A stretch of 64,000 bases of DNA from an uncultured Oscillospiraceae bacterium (GCA_948471205.1 CAOKRT010000002.1:1-64000), one strand, 5' to 3'. Counted from the stretch's first letter, positions 9,240 to 17,004 are shown. Notes: generated by a model from the sequence alone, not told the origin. Made by a program: numbers and translations.

Positions 9240-10742
9240 TTATCTTTCCCAGTTTCTTGAACGCTCTACTGCTCTTTTCCAGTTTGCATACATTTCATTA
9301 CGCTTTGACTCTTCCATAGAAGGAACAAATATTTTATCAACCCTACGGTTTTCCTCTATTTCTGCCGTATCCTTCCATACACCTGTTGCCAGACCTGCAA
9401 GATATGCCGCGCCAAGCGCCGTTGCTTCCCTGTTTACAGGGCGGTTTACATTAACACCCGTCATATTTGCCTGAATCTGCATCATAATATCTGAAACCGA
9501 AGCACCGCCGTCTACCCTTAAATCTTTAAGAAGAATGCCGCTGTCCTTCATCATGGCTTCCAGCAAATCTGTCATTTGGAAAGTGATACTTTCAAGCACG
9601 GCACGGCAGATATGCTTTCTGTTTACCGACCTTGTAAGACCAATCATACATCCGCGCGCATACATATCCCAATACGGAGCGCCAAGCCCTGTGAAAGCGG
9701 GAACAAAATAAAGTCCGTTTGAATCCTCAACCTCCATCGCAAGTTCATCGCATTCCGGCGCATTTTTTATAAGCTCCAAATCGTCACGAAGCCATTTAAT
9801 CACAGAGCCTGCATTAAATGCCGAACCCTCAAGATCATATGTAACCTTACCGTCTATCCCCCATGCAACACCGGTTAAAAGATTGGAACGTGAATCAATT
9901 CTTTTTTCACCTGTATTCATAAGCAGGAAACAGCCTGTGCCGTATGTATTTTTGGCCTGACCCTCTTCAAAACAGCCCTGACCGAACAGTGCCCCCGGCT
10001 GATCGCCGATAGCGCCTGCAATCGGAATACCTGCAATATCTTCCATGCCGGGGAATTTGGCGCATTCGCCGTAAACACAGCTTGACGGCTTAACCTCAGG
10101 CAACATGGACATAGGAATTCCAAGCTTTTCGCAAAGATACGGATCCCACTGAAGCTTATCAATATCAAAAAGCATTGTGCGGCAGGCATTGCTGTAATCC
10201 GTAACATGCACTTTACCGCAGGTTAAATTCCAGATAAGCCATGTATCAACCGTGCCGAAAAGAAGCTCGCCTCTTTCTGCTCTTTCCCTTGCCCCTTCAA
10301 CGTTATCAAGTATCCACTTTATTTTGGTTGCAGAGAAATAAGCATCAATCAAAAGACCTGTTGTTGACTTAACGTAGTCGCTGAGCCCCTCTGCCTTTAA
10401 TTCTTCACAGTAATCAGCCGTGCGGCGGCACTGCCACACAATTGCATTATAAACAGGTTTTCCAGTTTCCTTATCCCAAACAACCGTCGTTTCACGCTGA
10501 TTGGTAATACCTATTCCGACAATATCCTTGGGAGCAACCTTATCCTGCCTTAAAACAGCAAGAATGGCCTGCATTTCCGAAAACAGAATTTCATTCGGAT
10601 CATGCTCCACCCAGCCGTTCTGCGGATAATACTGCGTAAATTCATTTTGCGCCTTTGAAACAATTTCACCCTTTTTGTTGAAAATAATCACTCTTGAACT
10701 TGTAGTCCCCTGATCAAGAGCCATAATATATTTTTCAGCCAC
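9240..10742 (-). CDS. glpK: Glycerol kinase
   Basis: 500 aa, full length. The FGGY kinase fold is clear: [15 protein letters not shown] (phosphate 1), [24 protein letters not shown] and the C-terminal [11 protein letters not shown] motif. It phosphorylates glycerol to glycerol-3-phosphate. In many Firmicutes a His in the stretch FNIH-x-L-x-WD is phosphorylated by HPr of the PTS to raise activity. Here the same place reads FDIDKLQWD, so this His is replaced by Asp and that control is probably missing. No glycerol facilitator or glycerol-3-phosphate dehydrogenase is next to it; its downstream neighbour is malic enzyme. Confidence 0.97.
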   Translation of the reverse strand: MAEKYIMALDQGTTSSRVIIFNKKGEIVSKAQNEFTQYYPQNGWVEHDPNEILFSEMQAILAVLRQDKVAPKDIVGIGITNQRETTVVWDKETGKPVYNAIVWQCRRTADYCEELKAEGLSDYVKSTTGLLIDAYFSATKIKWILDNVEGARERAERGELLFGTVDTWLIWNLTCGKVHVTDYSNACRTMLFDIDKLQWDPYLCEKLGIPMSMLPEVKPSSCVYGECAKFPGMEDIAGIPIAGAIGDQPGALFGQGCFEEGQAKNTYGTGCFLLMNTGEKRIDSRSNLLTGVAWGIDGKVTYDLEGSAFNAGSVIKWLRDDLELIKNAPECDELAMEVEDSNGLYFVPAFTGLGAPYWDMYARGCMIGLTRSVNRKHICRAVLESITFQMTDLLEAMMKDSGILLKDLRVDGGASVSDIMMQIQANMTGVNVNRPVNREATALGAAYLAGLATGVWKDTAEIEENRRVDKIFVPSMEESKRNEMYANWKRAVERSRNWER

Positions 10743-10804
10743 TATAATCCCCCTCTGTGCACTGTGTGCAAAAAATAAAGAGCAAGCAATTAACTTACTC
10801 TTAC

Positions 10805-10833
10805 ATTTTAATATTTTTCAGTACATATGTCAA
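10805..10833 (-). promoter_or_regulatory. Predicted sigma-A promoter of glpK
   Basis: On the minus strand TTGACA (10828-10833), a 17-bp spacer and TAAAAT (10805-10810) are suitably placed about 60 nt before glpK. The -35 directly abuts the palindrome at 10832-10860. Confidence 0.65.
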
Positions 10834-10860
10834 TAATATGTAAATGCATTACATATTATT
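10832..10860. promoter_or_regulatory. 29-bp palindrome at acpP stop codon and glpK -35
   Basis: Perfect 12-bp arms (AATAATATGTAA and complement) surround ATGCA. The acpP stop codon (10849-10851) lies inside the palindrome, and the predicted glpK -35 touches its edge. It may be an operator for glpK or an RNA hairpin ending the acpP message; there is no T run for a normal terminator. Confidence 0.5.
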
Positions 10861-11079
10861 CTCAATATAATTTACAATATCTGCAACCGAAGTCATGCTT
10901 TCAACAACTTCATCAGGTACCTCTATTTTAAACTCATCCTCAACGCTCATAACAATGTCAATAGAATCCAGACTGTCTGCCCCAAGGTCCTCAACCAGCA
11001 AGCTGTCCATTGTAATGGATTCTGCATTTTCAATATCAAGCTGTTCTGCAAGAATTTCTTTAATTTTTTCAAATACCAT
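10849..11079 (-). CDS. acpP: Acyl carrier protein
   Basis: 76 aa, typical size and strongly acidic. The phosphopantetheine attachment site is Ser36 in GADSLDSIDIV. It carries growing acyl chains in type II fatty acid synthesis and needs the 4'-phosphopantetheine made from the pan/coa genes at 35.8-40.7 kb. The ATG follows AGGAGAGACCCGTT. It stands alone, without fab genes, diverging from aroE and ahead of glpK. Confidence 0.96.
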   Translation of the reverse strand: MVFEKIKEILAEQLDIENAESITMDSLLVEDLGADSLDSIDIVMSVEDEFKIEVPDEVVESMTSVADIVNYIENNM

Positions 11080-11109
11080 AACGGGTCTCTCCTAAATAAA
11101 AATAATGGT

Positions 11110-11124
11110 TGTTAATAATTAACA
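11110..11124. promoter_or_regulatory. Perfect palindrome TGTTAAT-A-ATTAACA between acpP and aroE
   Basis: The 15-bp dyad covers the predicted aroE -35 (TTAACA, 11119-11124) and lies just downstream of the acpP start site, so a bound repressor could affect both genes. The regulator is unknown. Confidence 0.4.
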
Positions 11125-11148
11125 GTTGTGTTATTATCATATTATAAA
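11119..11148 (+). promoter_or_regulatory. Predicted promoter of aroE-aroK
   Basis: TTAACA (11119-11124) is followed after 18 bp by TATAAA (11143-11148). The -35 lies in a perfect palindrome. Confidence 0.5.
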
Positions 11149-11167
11149 ATTTAAGCGAAGTTGTCAA
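11139..11167 (-). promoter_or_regulatory. Predicted promoter of acpP
   Basis: Minus-strand TTGACA (11162-11167) and TAATAT (11139-11144) are separated by 17 bp; a TATAAT overlaps at 15-bp spacing. It overlaps the aroE promoter on the other strand. Confidence 0.6.
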
Positions 11168-11180
11168 TAGGTGAATTAAA

Positions 11181-12008
11181 ATGAAATTATTCGGACTTAC
11201 AGGTTTTCCCCTGGGGCACTCAATGTCGCCTGTAATTCACAGGGAATTATTTAAAATTGCAAATATCGACGGTGAATATAATCTTTATGAAATTTCACCT
11301 GAAAATCTTAACAATGCATTTTCAGAACTGAAAAATTTAAGCGGGTTTAATGTAACTATTCCCCATAAAATCAGTGTTATACAAAATCTTGATGAACTTG
11401 ATGAAAAAGCTGCGCTTTTCGGCGCCGTAAACACTGTGCTTGTCAACGGAAAAACAAAGGGTTTTAATACCGACTGCGACGGCTTTATAAGAGCTGTGAA
11501 AATGGCAGGTATAACACTTGAAGGTGATGTTTTGCTCTGCGGTTCTGGCGGCGTTTCAAGAATGTTTGCATTTGAATGCGTGCTTGCCGGCTGCAGCCTT
11601 ACCGTTGCCGTAAGAGAGGCAGATATACCGGCTGCAAATATCCTGCAGGCGGAAATAAAAGAAAAACTTGGCAAAAACATTGAAGTAATAAATATAAAGG
11701 ATGTTGCAAAAGGCTATCATCTTATTATCAACGGAACTCCGGTGGGTATGTTTCCGAACACAGATGCATGTATTCTGCCAAAAAATATTATTCAGAAATC
11801 AAATGCTGTTTTTGATGCAATATATAACCCCGAAGAAACACTGCTTATAAAATACGCAAAGGAAGCCGGGCTGAAATATTCAAACGGACTTTCCATGCTT
11901 GTATGGCAGGCCGCAGTTGCAGAGGAAATCTGGAACGGCGTTGCATTTTCAGAAGACGATATAAAAAAGGTTATTCAGATAACCAAAGAGGAGCTTAAAA
12001 AACAATGA
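11181..12008 (+). CDS. aroE: Shikimate dehydrogenase
   Basis: 275 aa, standard size. The shikimate-binding GFPLGHSMSP motif opens the protein. NVTIPHK carries the catalytic Lys and is followed by NTVL and NTDCDGF. The nucleotide-binding loop reads GSGGVSR instead of the common GAGGA(A/S)R. NGTPVGM and a C-terminal GLSMLVWQA complete the family pattern. It reduces 3-dehydroshikimate to shikimate with NADPH. Its stop overlaps the aroK start by four bases, so two consecutive steps of the chorismate pathway are translationally coupled. Confidence 0.95.
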   Translation: MKLFGLTGFPLGHSMSPVIHRELFKIANIDGEYNLYEISPENLNNAFSELKNLSGFNVTIPHKISVIQNLDELDEKAALFGAVNTVLVNGKTKGFNTDCDGFIRAVKMAGITLEGDVLLCGSGGVSRMFAFECVLAGCSLTVAVREADIPAANILQAEIKEKLGKNIEVINIKDVAKGYHLIINGTPVGMFPNTDACILPKNIIQKSNAVFDAIYNPEETLLIKYAKEAGLKYSNGLSMLVWQAAVAEEIWNGVAFSEDDIKKVIQITKEELKKQ

Positions 12009-12493
12009 ATATTGTGCTGTGCGGATTTATGGGAGCAGGAAAAACAGTTGTAGGCAAAGAACTTGCCAAAATTATGGGCAGAAAATTTGTTGATACAGAT
12101 GAAATGATTGAAAGCGAAACAGGAATTTCCATTCCTGCAATTTTTGCCGCAAGGGGCGAGGATTATTTCAGAGATTTGGAATTTGAAATATGCAAAAAAG
12201 CAGCCGATCTTAAAAACACCGTTATTTCAACCGGCGGCGGCGCAATGACCTTTGAAAGAAATGTGAAAGCAATAAAAAAAGGCTCCTGCGTTGTATTTCT
12301 TGACGCTTCCTTTGACGTTATATGCGACAGAGTTGGCGATGCCGCTTCCCGTCCTTTATTTAAAAACCGCGAAAACGCCAAAAAGCTTTATAATGAACGC
12401 CGCGAAAAATATCTTCTTGCCGCCGATTTTGTTGTTAACGGTGATGACGCGGCAAGAAAAACGGCAATGCACATTTCCGAACTGTTTAAATAA
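12005..12493 (+). CDS. aroK: Shikimate kinase
   Basis: 162 aa, a compact P-loop kinase. It shows GFMGAGKTVVGK (Walker A), DTDEMIE (Mg/shikimate binding), FRDLE (shikimate-binding Arg), the GGGA motif and a lid-region Arg in RPLF. It phosphorylates shikimate at the 3-hydroxyl using ATP. It starts within the aroE stop codon (ATGA). No other aro gene follows, so the rest of the pathway is elsewhere. Confidence 0.94.
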   Translation: MNIVLCGFMGAGKTVVGKELAKIMGRKFVDTDEMIESETGISIPAIFAARGEDYFRDLEFEICKKAADLKNTVISTGGGAMTFERNVKAIKKGSCVVFLDASFDVICDRVGDAASRPLFKNRENAKKLYNERREKYLLAADFVVNGDDAARKTAMHISELFK

Positions 12494-12510
12494 ACAATCC
12501 TATCCTGCAA

Positions 12511-12534
12511 ATAGTTTACAAAACTGTAAACTAT
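12511..12534. promoter_or_regulatory. 10-bp dyad immediately upstream of the ABC permease promoter
   Basis: ATAGTTTACA and its complement TGTAAACTAT are separated by AAAC and end seven bases before the -35 of the next gene. There is no T run, so an operator is as likely as an aroK terminator. Confidence 0.4.
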
Positions 12535-12540
12535 GCAATA

Positions 12541-12569
12541 TTGAATTTCCATAGCGTATATGCTATAAT
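12541..12569 (+). promoter_or_regulatory. Predicted sigma-A promoter of the ABC-2 permease gene
   Basis: TTGAAT (12541-12546), 17-bp spacer and TATAAT (12564-12569). The spacer and -10 contain the dyad ATAGC-N6-GCTAT (12551-12566). Confidence 0.65.
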
Positions 12570-12603
12570 TAACAGGATTTTTTGATGTATACAGAGGTTT
12601 TAA

Positions 12604-13443
12604 ATGAAAAAAGCTGAAAAAAACGGGGCTTCTGATTTTCTTGAAACATTCAAGAAATACAGATCGCTTCTTATTGAACTAACACGAAAAAGCATTAAAT
12701 TGAAATACAGAGATTCTGTTCTCGGCATTCTTTGGAGCTTTGTGCAGCCGCTGCTTAATATGATTGTTCTTTCAGTTGTATTCGGCGCTATACTGAAAAG
12801 AAATAACAGCAATATAATTTGTTATCCGATTTTCCTGTTTTCAGGCAGACTGTTATTTGAATTCTTTACTACAGGCACAAAGGCAGCCCTTAATTCTTTC
12901 AGAGCAAATGCTTCTATTATAAAAAAAGTATATGTGCCCAAATATATGTATCCCACTTCGGCAATACTTTCCACTTTTGTAACACTGGGGCTTTCATTGC
13001 TTTGCTTTGTTTGCGTTTGGTTTTTCTTTAAGTTTACAAACATTTCAAACGGTGCGGCAATGCCGTTTAACGGCTATATGCTGCTTGCATTTATACCCAT
13101 TGCCATCCTTTTTGTGCTTGTTATCGGAATCGGGTTTATACTTTCTGTTTTTCAAGTTTATTTCCGTGATATTCAGTATATTTGGGATGTATTCTGCACA
13201 CTGCTGTTTTATATGGTGCCGATTATTTATGACATCAAAACCATTAATACCGACTGGATCAGATTGCTGATAAGGATTAATCCATTATATCATATTATAT
13301 CCATGTTCAGGGACTGTATGGTTGAATGCGTTGCAATGAATCCGAAAAATATTCTTTATTCACTTGCATGGGCACTTGGTTCTTTACTGATAGGCGTATA
13401 TATTTTTAATAAAAAAAGTGATGATTTAATTTATCATATGTAA
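12604..13443 (+). CDS. ABC-2 type permease of the polysaccharide/teichoic acid export family, no ATPase partner nearby
   Basis: 279 aa with a cytoplasmic N terminus, about six membrane segments and the family signature LKYRDSVLGILWSFVQPLL near residues 36-56. This is the TagG/RfbA/Wzm-type permease domain (ABC2_membrane), which moves undecaprenyl-linked polymers across the membrane with a TagH/Wzt ATPase. Such ATPases are normally the next gene. Here a terminator follows and no ATPase gene is in the window, so the permease must use one encoded elsewhere, or be a relic. ATG 12604 has the weak site GAGG before it. The family is sure, the substrate is not. Confidence 0.88.
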   Translation: MKKAEKNGASDFLETFKKYRSLLIELTRKSIKLKYRDSVLGILWSFVQPLLNMIVLSVVFGAILKRNNSNIICYPIFLFSGRLLFEFFTTGTKAALNSFRANASIIKKVYVPKYMYPTSAILSTFVTLGLSLLCFVCVWFFFKFTNISNGAAMPFNGYMLLAFIPIAILFVLVIGIGFILSVFQVYFRDIQYIWDVFCTLLFYMVPIIYDIKTINTDWIRLLIRINPLYHIISMFRDCMVECVAMNPKNILYSLAWALGSLLIGVYIFNKKSDDLIYHM

Positions 13444-13455
13444 TATGTAACATTT

Positions 13456-13486
13456 AACACCGCTGAAAAATCAGCGGTGTTTTTTT
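13456..13486 (+). terminator. Rho-independent terminator after the ABC-2 permease
   Basis: AACACCGCTGA / TCAGCGGTGTT stem with an AAAA loop, followed by a run of T. Confidence 0.93.
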
Positions 13487-13497
13487 ATGAAATAAAC

Positions 13498-13710
13498 TTA
13501 TCTTTGATTTTCTTCCTGATACTCTTTTGAATATTCAACATTTTCCGTACTTGGAATCGGCACACCCATTTCAGTCCGCTCATCCGGCTGTACCGTAGGA
13601 TTGCTTACACTGGCGCAGTATTTGTTTGTTAAAGAAGCTTCCAGATGATATTTCTTTTTATAGCTTCCGTTCGGCGATGTAACCGCCCTGTCTTTTTCAG
13701 GATATTTCAT
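13498..13710 (-). CDS. Small hypothetical protein, resembles short Clostridia spore-surface proteins
   Basis: 70 aa from the ATG at 13710, which has AAAGGAG ten bases upstream (that site lies inside the preceding tiny gene). It is hydrophilic, with no membrane segment, and rich in charged residues and Pro. The end VPIPSTENVEYSKEYQEENQ resembles the C-terminal pattern (IPS..V..AKEYVDENQ) of the short DUF3787/CDIF630_02480-like spore proteins as I remember it. This match is weak and from memory, so the name is only a suggestion. Its ATG overlaps the end of the tiny gene at 13697-13855, indicating translational coupling. Confidence 0.55.
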   Translation of the reverse strand: MKYPEKDRAVTSPNGSYKKKYHLEASLTNKYCASVSNPTVQPDERTEMGVPIPSTENVEYSKEYQEENQR

Positions 13711-13855
13711 TGCCCGAAAACTCCTTTGCAACTTGTTTCAAATCTGTTAAGCTGTTAATTTTTGCACCGCTTTGTATAATTGTTTCCTGCATGTTTTTAG
13801 GAAGCGAATTAAAATAACTGTTCATTTCTGGTGTTAAATTAAATAAATCCGGCAT
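13697..13855 (-). CDS. Tiny hypothetical protein (52 aa)
   Basis: An open frame from ATG 13855, with GAAAGGAATG just upstream, encodes MPDLFNLTPEMNSYFNSLPK and continues to a TGA at 13697-13699. The remainder has the pattern MQETIIQSG-x-K-I-x-SLTDLKQVAKEF. The N-x-LP-x-x-M/VQE-x-I-x-QSG arrangement recurs in short unknown proteins of Clostridia. It overlaps the next small gene by 14 nt. It diverges from the XRE regulator at 14011, and the palindrome between them could serve both. It is too short for most gene finders; the ribosome site, coupling and composition support it. Confidence 0.6.
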   Translation of the reverse strand: MPDLFNLTPEMNSYFNSLPKNMQETIIQSGAKINSLTDLKQVAKEFSGNEIS

Positions 13856-13937
13856 ATTATCATTCCTTTCATTTAGTTCTTTATTATTGTTTCCAAACGC
13901 TTTTACAATATTTTTTGTATTTCAAAGAAAAAGAAAC

Positions 13938-13975
13938 AAAATATGGAACACACAGAAATAAACATTCCATATTTT
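13938..13975. promoter_or_regulatory. 11-bp inverted repeat between the tiny genes and the XRE regulator
   Basis: AAAATATGGAA and TTCCATATTTT are separated by 16 bp, 35 nt ahead of the regulator start. The spacing and the divergent layout suit an autoregulatory operator for the XRE protein. Confidence 0.45.
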
Positions 13976-14010
13976 ACTTTTTTAATTAAAATTTTTTAAC
14001 AGGAGGAACT

Positions 14011-14346
14011 ATGAAAAATTCTGAATTCAATTTTAAAATCGTTGGAAATAACATAGTAAACAGCAGAAAAAGGAAAAATCTTTCACAAAGAAAGCTCGCA
14101 AAAGCAGTTGGCATAAGTCCGTCTTATTTAAGTAAAATTGAAATAGGCAAACAAACACCTTCGCTTGATGTATTTATAAAAATTCTAAACGAACTTAACG
14201 AATCGGCAAATTTTATTTTTTCTGATTTGCTTACTTATAATACAATGCAGAATACATACTGTAAAAAATGCAAAATACATAATTTAAATGAAAAACAAAT
14301 AAATGCTGTTTTAGAGCTTGTTGATGAAATGATAAAGGAAATATAA
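14011..14346 (+). CDS. XRE-family helix-turn-helix regulator
   Basis: 111 aa. A Cro/C1-type HTH fills residues 9-65 (IRSRKRK-like entry, LSQRKLAKAVGISPSYLSKIE, KQTPSLDVFIKIL). A short C-terminal tail contains CKKC, which may bind metal or simply be incidental. AGGAGG lies seven bases before the ATG. It resembles host-encoded regulators of small modules rather than phage repressors with peptidase domains. The palindrome just upstream is its most likely binding site. Confidence 0.88.
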   Translation: MKNSEFNFKIVGNNIVNSRKRKNLSQRKLAKAVGISPSYLSKIEIGKQTPSLDVFIKILNELNESANFIFSDLLTYNTMQNTYCKKCKIHNLNEKQINAVLELVDEMIKEI

Positions 14347-14454
14347 AGAAAATATAATTTTTTCATAAACAAACACAAAGGCTTTTTACACTTCTCATAT
14401 AATGTAAAGTTTTTTGTCAAGCAAAATCTTTACTTTTTGTTTAAAACGTCTATT

Positions 14455-14521
14455 TGTTACAAAAAAGTTACAAAATGCTTATCTATATTTCACATAGATT
14501 AAATTATTACAAACGTGTTAC
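14455..14521 (+). promoter_or_regulatory. Two WalR-like boxes upstream of the CHAP hydrolase gene
   Basis: TGTTAC-N5-AGTTAC (14455-14471) and TATTAC-N5-TGTTAC (14505-14521) each match the WalR (YycF) consensus TGTWAH-N5-TGTWAH at 11 of 12 positions. The half-sites are 11 bp apart and the boxes exactly 50 bp apart. WalR controls cell-wall hydrolase genes in Firmicutes, which fits the gene 59 nt downstream. Confidence 0.6.
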
Positions 14522-14579
14522 AATTACTGTCGACCCAAAGAGAAAGGCACTGTGCCAATCAAATTAAGGGGGAGACAAA

Positions 14580-15239
14580 ATGAAAAAATTCATTAAATCC
14601 ATTCTTCTTGCATCTGCTGCACTTATCATTGCTTTAACCGTATTCCCTGCTGCCGCATTGGCAGACGACGGACTGTTTGAAGCCAGATTATCTTCACCGA
14701 GCAGAAGCAATCCGTATTATAACAGAAGTCTTAACGCATATTCTCAGTCCGGCTACGGTATGCCGAACTGCACGGCATACGCTTACGGCAGAATTTATGA
14801 AATTACAGGCGAGGCACCTAAAATTAAATCAGGAAATGCCGGAAGCTGGTGGTTTACAAACAAACGCAATCATTATTATGAATACGGTCAGGAACCTAAG
14901 CTTGGCGCAATTGCCTGCTGGAGCGGTCATGTTGCAGTTGTTGAAGAAATAAATGGCAGCACTGTAACCATTTCACAATCCCATTGGGGCAGAAGATATT
15001 TTGATACCACAACATACTCAAATCCGAAAACAAAGTTTTATCAGACCTTTTACGGATATATTTATGCTTCGGATGCGGTTTTAGAGGCAGAGGAAGAGCC
15101 TGTTGAATTCAGATATACATCTGAAATATCCGAATTTGAAATTGTTCAGACCTCTCCGTTTTCCGAAAACGGATTGGCAGAAGAAGTAAACCGCCCGTTG
15201 CTTATGAACAGTCATATGATAACAAATGCTATTATCTGA
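14580..15239 (+). CDS. Secreted CHAP-domain protein, probable peptidoglycan amidase/endopeptidase
   Basis: 219 aa. A signal peptide (about residues 1-28, ending AAALA) is followed by a CHAP domain. Cys is in NCTAYAYG, GEAPKIKSGNAGSWW follows, and the catalytic His is in SGHVAVVEEI, then SQSHWG. A 50-residue acidic C-terminal tail has no recognised wall-binding domain. CHAP enzymes cut peptide bonds in peptidoglycan. AGGGGGAG precedes the ATG. WalR-like boxes upstream suggest control by the wall-homeostasis two-component system, whose genes are not in the window. A terminator follows at 15267. Confidence 0.9.
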   Translation: MKKFIKSILLASAALIIALTVFPAAALADDGLFEARLSSPSRSNPYYNRSLNAYSQSGYGMPNCTAYAYGRIYEITGEAPKIKSGNAGSWWFTNKRNHYYEYGQEPKLGAIACWSGHVAVVEEINGSTVTISQSHWGRRYFDTTTYSNPKTKFYQTFYGYIYASDAVLEAEEEPVEFRYTSEISEFEIVQTSPFSENGLAEEVNRPLLMNSHMITNAII

Positions 15240-15266
15240 TAAAACAATATAATATAGTTTTATATT

Positions 15267-15294
15267 AAAGGAGAGCTTAGGCTCTCCTTTTTTT
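15267..15294 (+). terminator. Rho-independent terminator after the CHAP gene
   Basis: AAAGGAGAGC and its exact complement with a TTAG loop, followed by seven T. Confidence 0.95.
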
Positions 15295-15346
15295 GCACTC
15301 AATGGTGCAGATTGCCAAAGTTCATAAATTGTTTTCAAAAAAAGTG

Positions 15347-15375
15347 TTGACAAATTATGTTATTGGATATAATAT
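15347..15375 (+). promoter_or_regulatory. Promoter of the heat-shock operon
   Basis: TTGACA (15347-15352) is followed by TATAAT (15368-15373, 15-bp spacer) overlapping TAATAT (15370-15375, 17-bp spacer). The start site should fall at or next to the CIRCE element. Confidence 0.75.
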
Positions 15376-15385
15376 AAGTGTAGCG

Positions 15386-15412
15386 TTAGCACTCCGACAT
15401 CAAGAGTGCTAA
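15386..15412 (+). promoter_or_regulatory. CIRCE operator for HrcA
   Basis: TTAGCACTC-N9-GAGTGCTAA is a perfect match to the CIRCE consensus, located between the promoter and hrcA. HrcA binds it at normal temperature and represses the whole operon. Confidence 0.98.
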
Positions 15413-15435
15413 TCGGATATAAGGTGGTGTTAATC

Positions 15436-16473
15436 TTGATAGGAGAACGGCAGGCTGCCATATTAAGTATTATTATTGACAGTTATATAAAAACAGGCGA
15501 GCCAATTGGTTCAAAAACACTTGCAAGCCTTCTTCCGTACAGAATTTCAAGTGCCACAATAAGAAATGAAATGGCTTATCTTTCAGAGCTTGGCTTTTTG
15601 GAGCAAATGCACACAAGCGCAGGAAGAATTCCGAGCAAAGCATCCTACCGATATTATGTTAATCATCTTTTGTCCCCTTCGCCGCTTTCGGATTATGAAA
15701 AAGATTATATTTTAAAAAATCTTTCCGTCAATGCAGGTGATCCCGAAAGGCTGCTGCATGATGCCGAATTACTTTTGGCTGAGCGAACAAACTGTACCGC
15801 TTTTTTTCACACAGTAAAGGATGAACTGGACAGCGTGCAGGGTGTTGATTTAATACCGGCAGGCAACGGCAAGGCTATGCTTGTTATGCTTACTGTGGGC
15901 GGAAAAATAAAATCCTCCGTTTGCAGATTAGACTGCCCCGCTGATAACGATTTCAAATCGCTTTTCTATTATATTGCATCAGAATTCTTTATCGGCACAC
16001 CTTTAACGGATATTAACCTAGGGCTTATACAAAGCACTGTGCCTGTTTTGGGCGCAAGAGTATTTGATATGCTGCCTGTTTTAACAAGCCTTTGTTCGCT
16101 TTGCAGAGAAGCATCTGAAAGCACGCTGGTTTTGGAAGGCGAAACGAACCTGCTTGCACACGAAGAACTCGGAAACAGCGTTTACAGACTTTTATCCTTT
16201 CTTGCAGATAAAACAAAACTTTCCGCTTATATTGAAGAATATGCAAAGCACGGAAAAGACACAGAACTTTTTATAGGTGATGAAAATTACCACTATGAAT
16301 TGAAAAACACTTCAACCGTGTTTTCGAAATTCATTTATAACAACAGCCAAATTGCAGTATTAGGCATTATAGGCTCAACAAGAATAGATTATGCTTCTAT
16401 TCTTCCACGAGTTGATTATATAATGAAAACAGTTAAAGAATTTCTCCAAAAGGGAGGCGTTACATTTGAGTAA
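15436..16473 (+). CDS. hrcA: Heat-inducible transcription repressor HrcA
   Basis: 345 aa from a TTG start at 15436, chosen because AAGGTGGTG (15421-15429) sits directly upstream and the protein then begins LIGERQAAIL as in other HrcA proteins. The N-terminal winged helix contains SSATIRNEMAYLSELGFLEQMHTSAGRIPS, the DNA-recognition block of the family; the rest is the GAF-like and dimerisation core. First gene of hrcA-grpE-dnaK-dnaJ, autorepressed through the CIRCE just upstream. The last eight bases overlap grpE. Confidence 0.96.
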   Translation: MIGERQAAILSIIIDSYIKTGEPIGSKTLASLLPYRISSATIRNEMAYLSELGFLEQMHTSAGRIPSKASYRYYVNHLLSPSPLSDYEKDYILKNLSVNAGDPERLLHDAELLLAERTNCTAFFHTVKDELDSVQGVDLIPAGNGKAMLVMLTVGGKIKSSVCRLDCPADNDFKSLFYYIASEFFIGTPLTDINLGLIQSTVPVLGARVFDMLPVLTSLCSLCREASESTLVLEGETNLLAHEELGNSVYRLLSFLADKTKLSAYIEEYAKHGKDTELFIGDENYHYELKNTSTVFSKFIYNNSQIAVLGIIGSTRIDYASILPRVDYIMKTVKEFLQKGGVTFE

Positions 16474-16987
16474 AAAAGAGAAAGAAAAAACAACAAAGGC
16501 CGAAACATCTGCCGCAGAAGAAGCAGCAGATGCAGCCGAAGAAAAGCAGGAAGAAAACACCTGTGAAAAGGAGCTATCCGATACAAAAGAACAGCTTCTG
16601 CGTGTCACTGCCGAATATGCAAACTTCAGAAAACGCAGTGAAAAAGAAAAGCAGGATGCTTTTGTTTTTGCAAAATCGGATACTATTAAAGAGCTTTTAC
16701 CGGTTATTGACAACCTTGAAAGAGCGCTTGCAGATGACAAAGAAGATTTTGACGGCTTAAAGAAAGGCGTTGAAATGACATTTGACAGTCTGGTAAGCAT
16801 TCTAAACAAAATGGGGGTTGAAATCTTCGGCACACCCGGGGATGAATTTGACCCAAATCTTCACAATGCAGTTATGCATATTGAGGATGAAAATTATAAA
16901 AACGGCGAAATCGTTGATGTGTTCCAGAAGGGATACAAAATAAACGATAAAATAATCAGACCGGCTATGGTCAAATCAGCAAACTAA
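16466..16987 (+). CDS. grpE: Nucleotide exchange factor GrpE
   Basis: 173 aa from TTG 16466, preceded by AAAAGGGAGGCG and overlapping the hrcA end. A charged, Ala/Glu-rich N-terminal coiled-coil stretch leads to the long helix [15 protein letters not shown], and the beta domain ends with [23 protein letters not shown], the classic GrpE signature. It releases ADP from DnaK. It sits between hrcA and dnaK, 17 nt before dnaK. Confidence 0.96.
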   Translation: MSKKEKEKTTKAETSAAEEAADAAEEKQEENTCEKELSDTKEQLLRVTAEYANFRKRSEKEKQDAFVFAKSDTIKELLPVIDNLERALADDKEDFDGLKKGVEMTFDSLVSILNKMGVEIFGTPGDEFDPNLHNAVMHIEDENYKNGEIVDVFQKGYKINDKIIRPAMVKSAN

Positions 16988-17004
16988 TTCAGGAGGAAAT
17001 TATT

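Noticed and set aside
14346..14580. Cyclic-di-AMP (ydaO) riboswitch ahead of the CHAP gene
   Set aside because: Such riboswitches often precede wall hydrolases, but the conserved core blocks are not visible; WalR-like boxes explain the region better.
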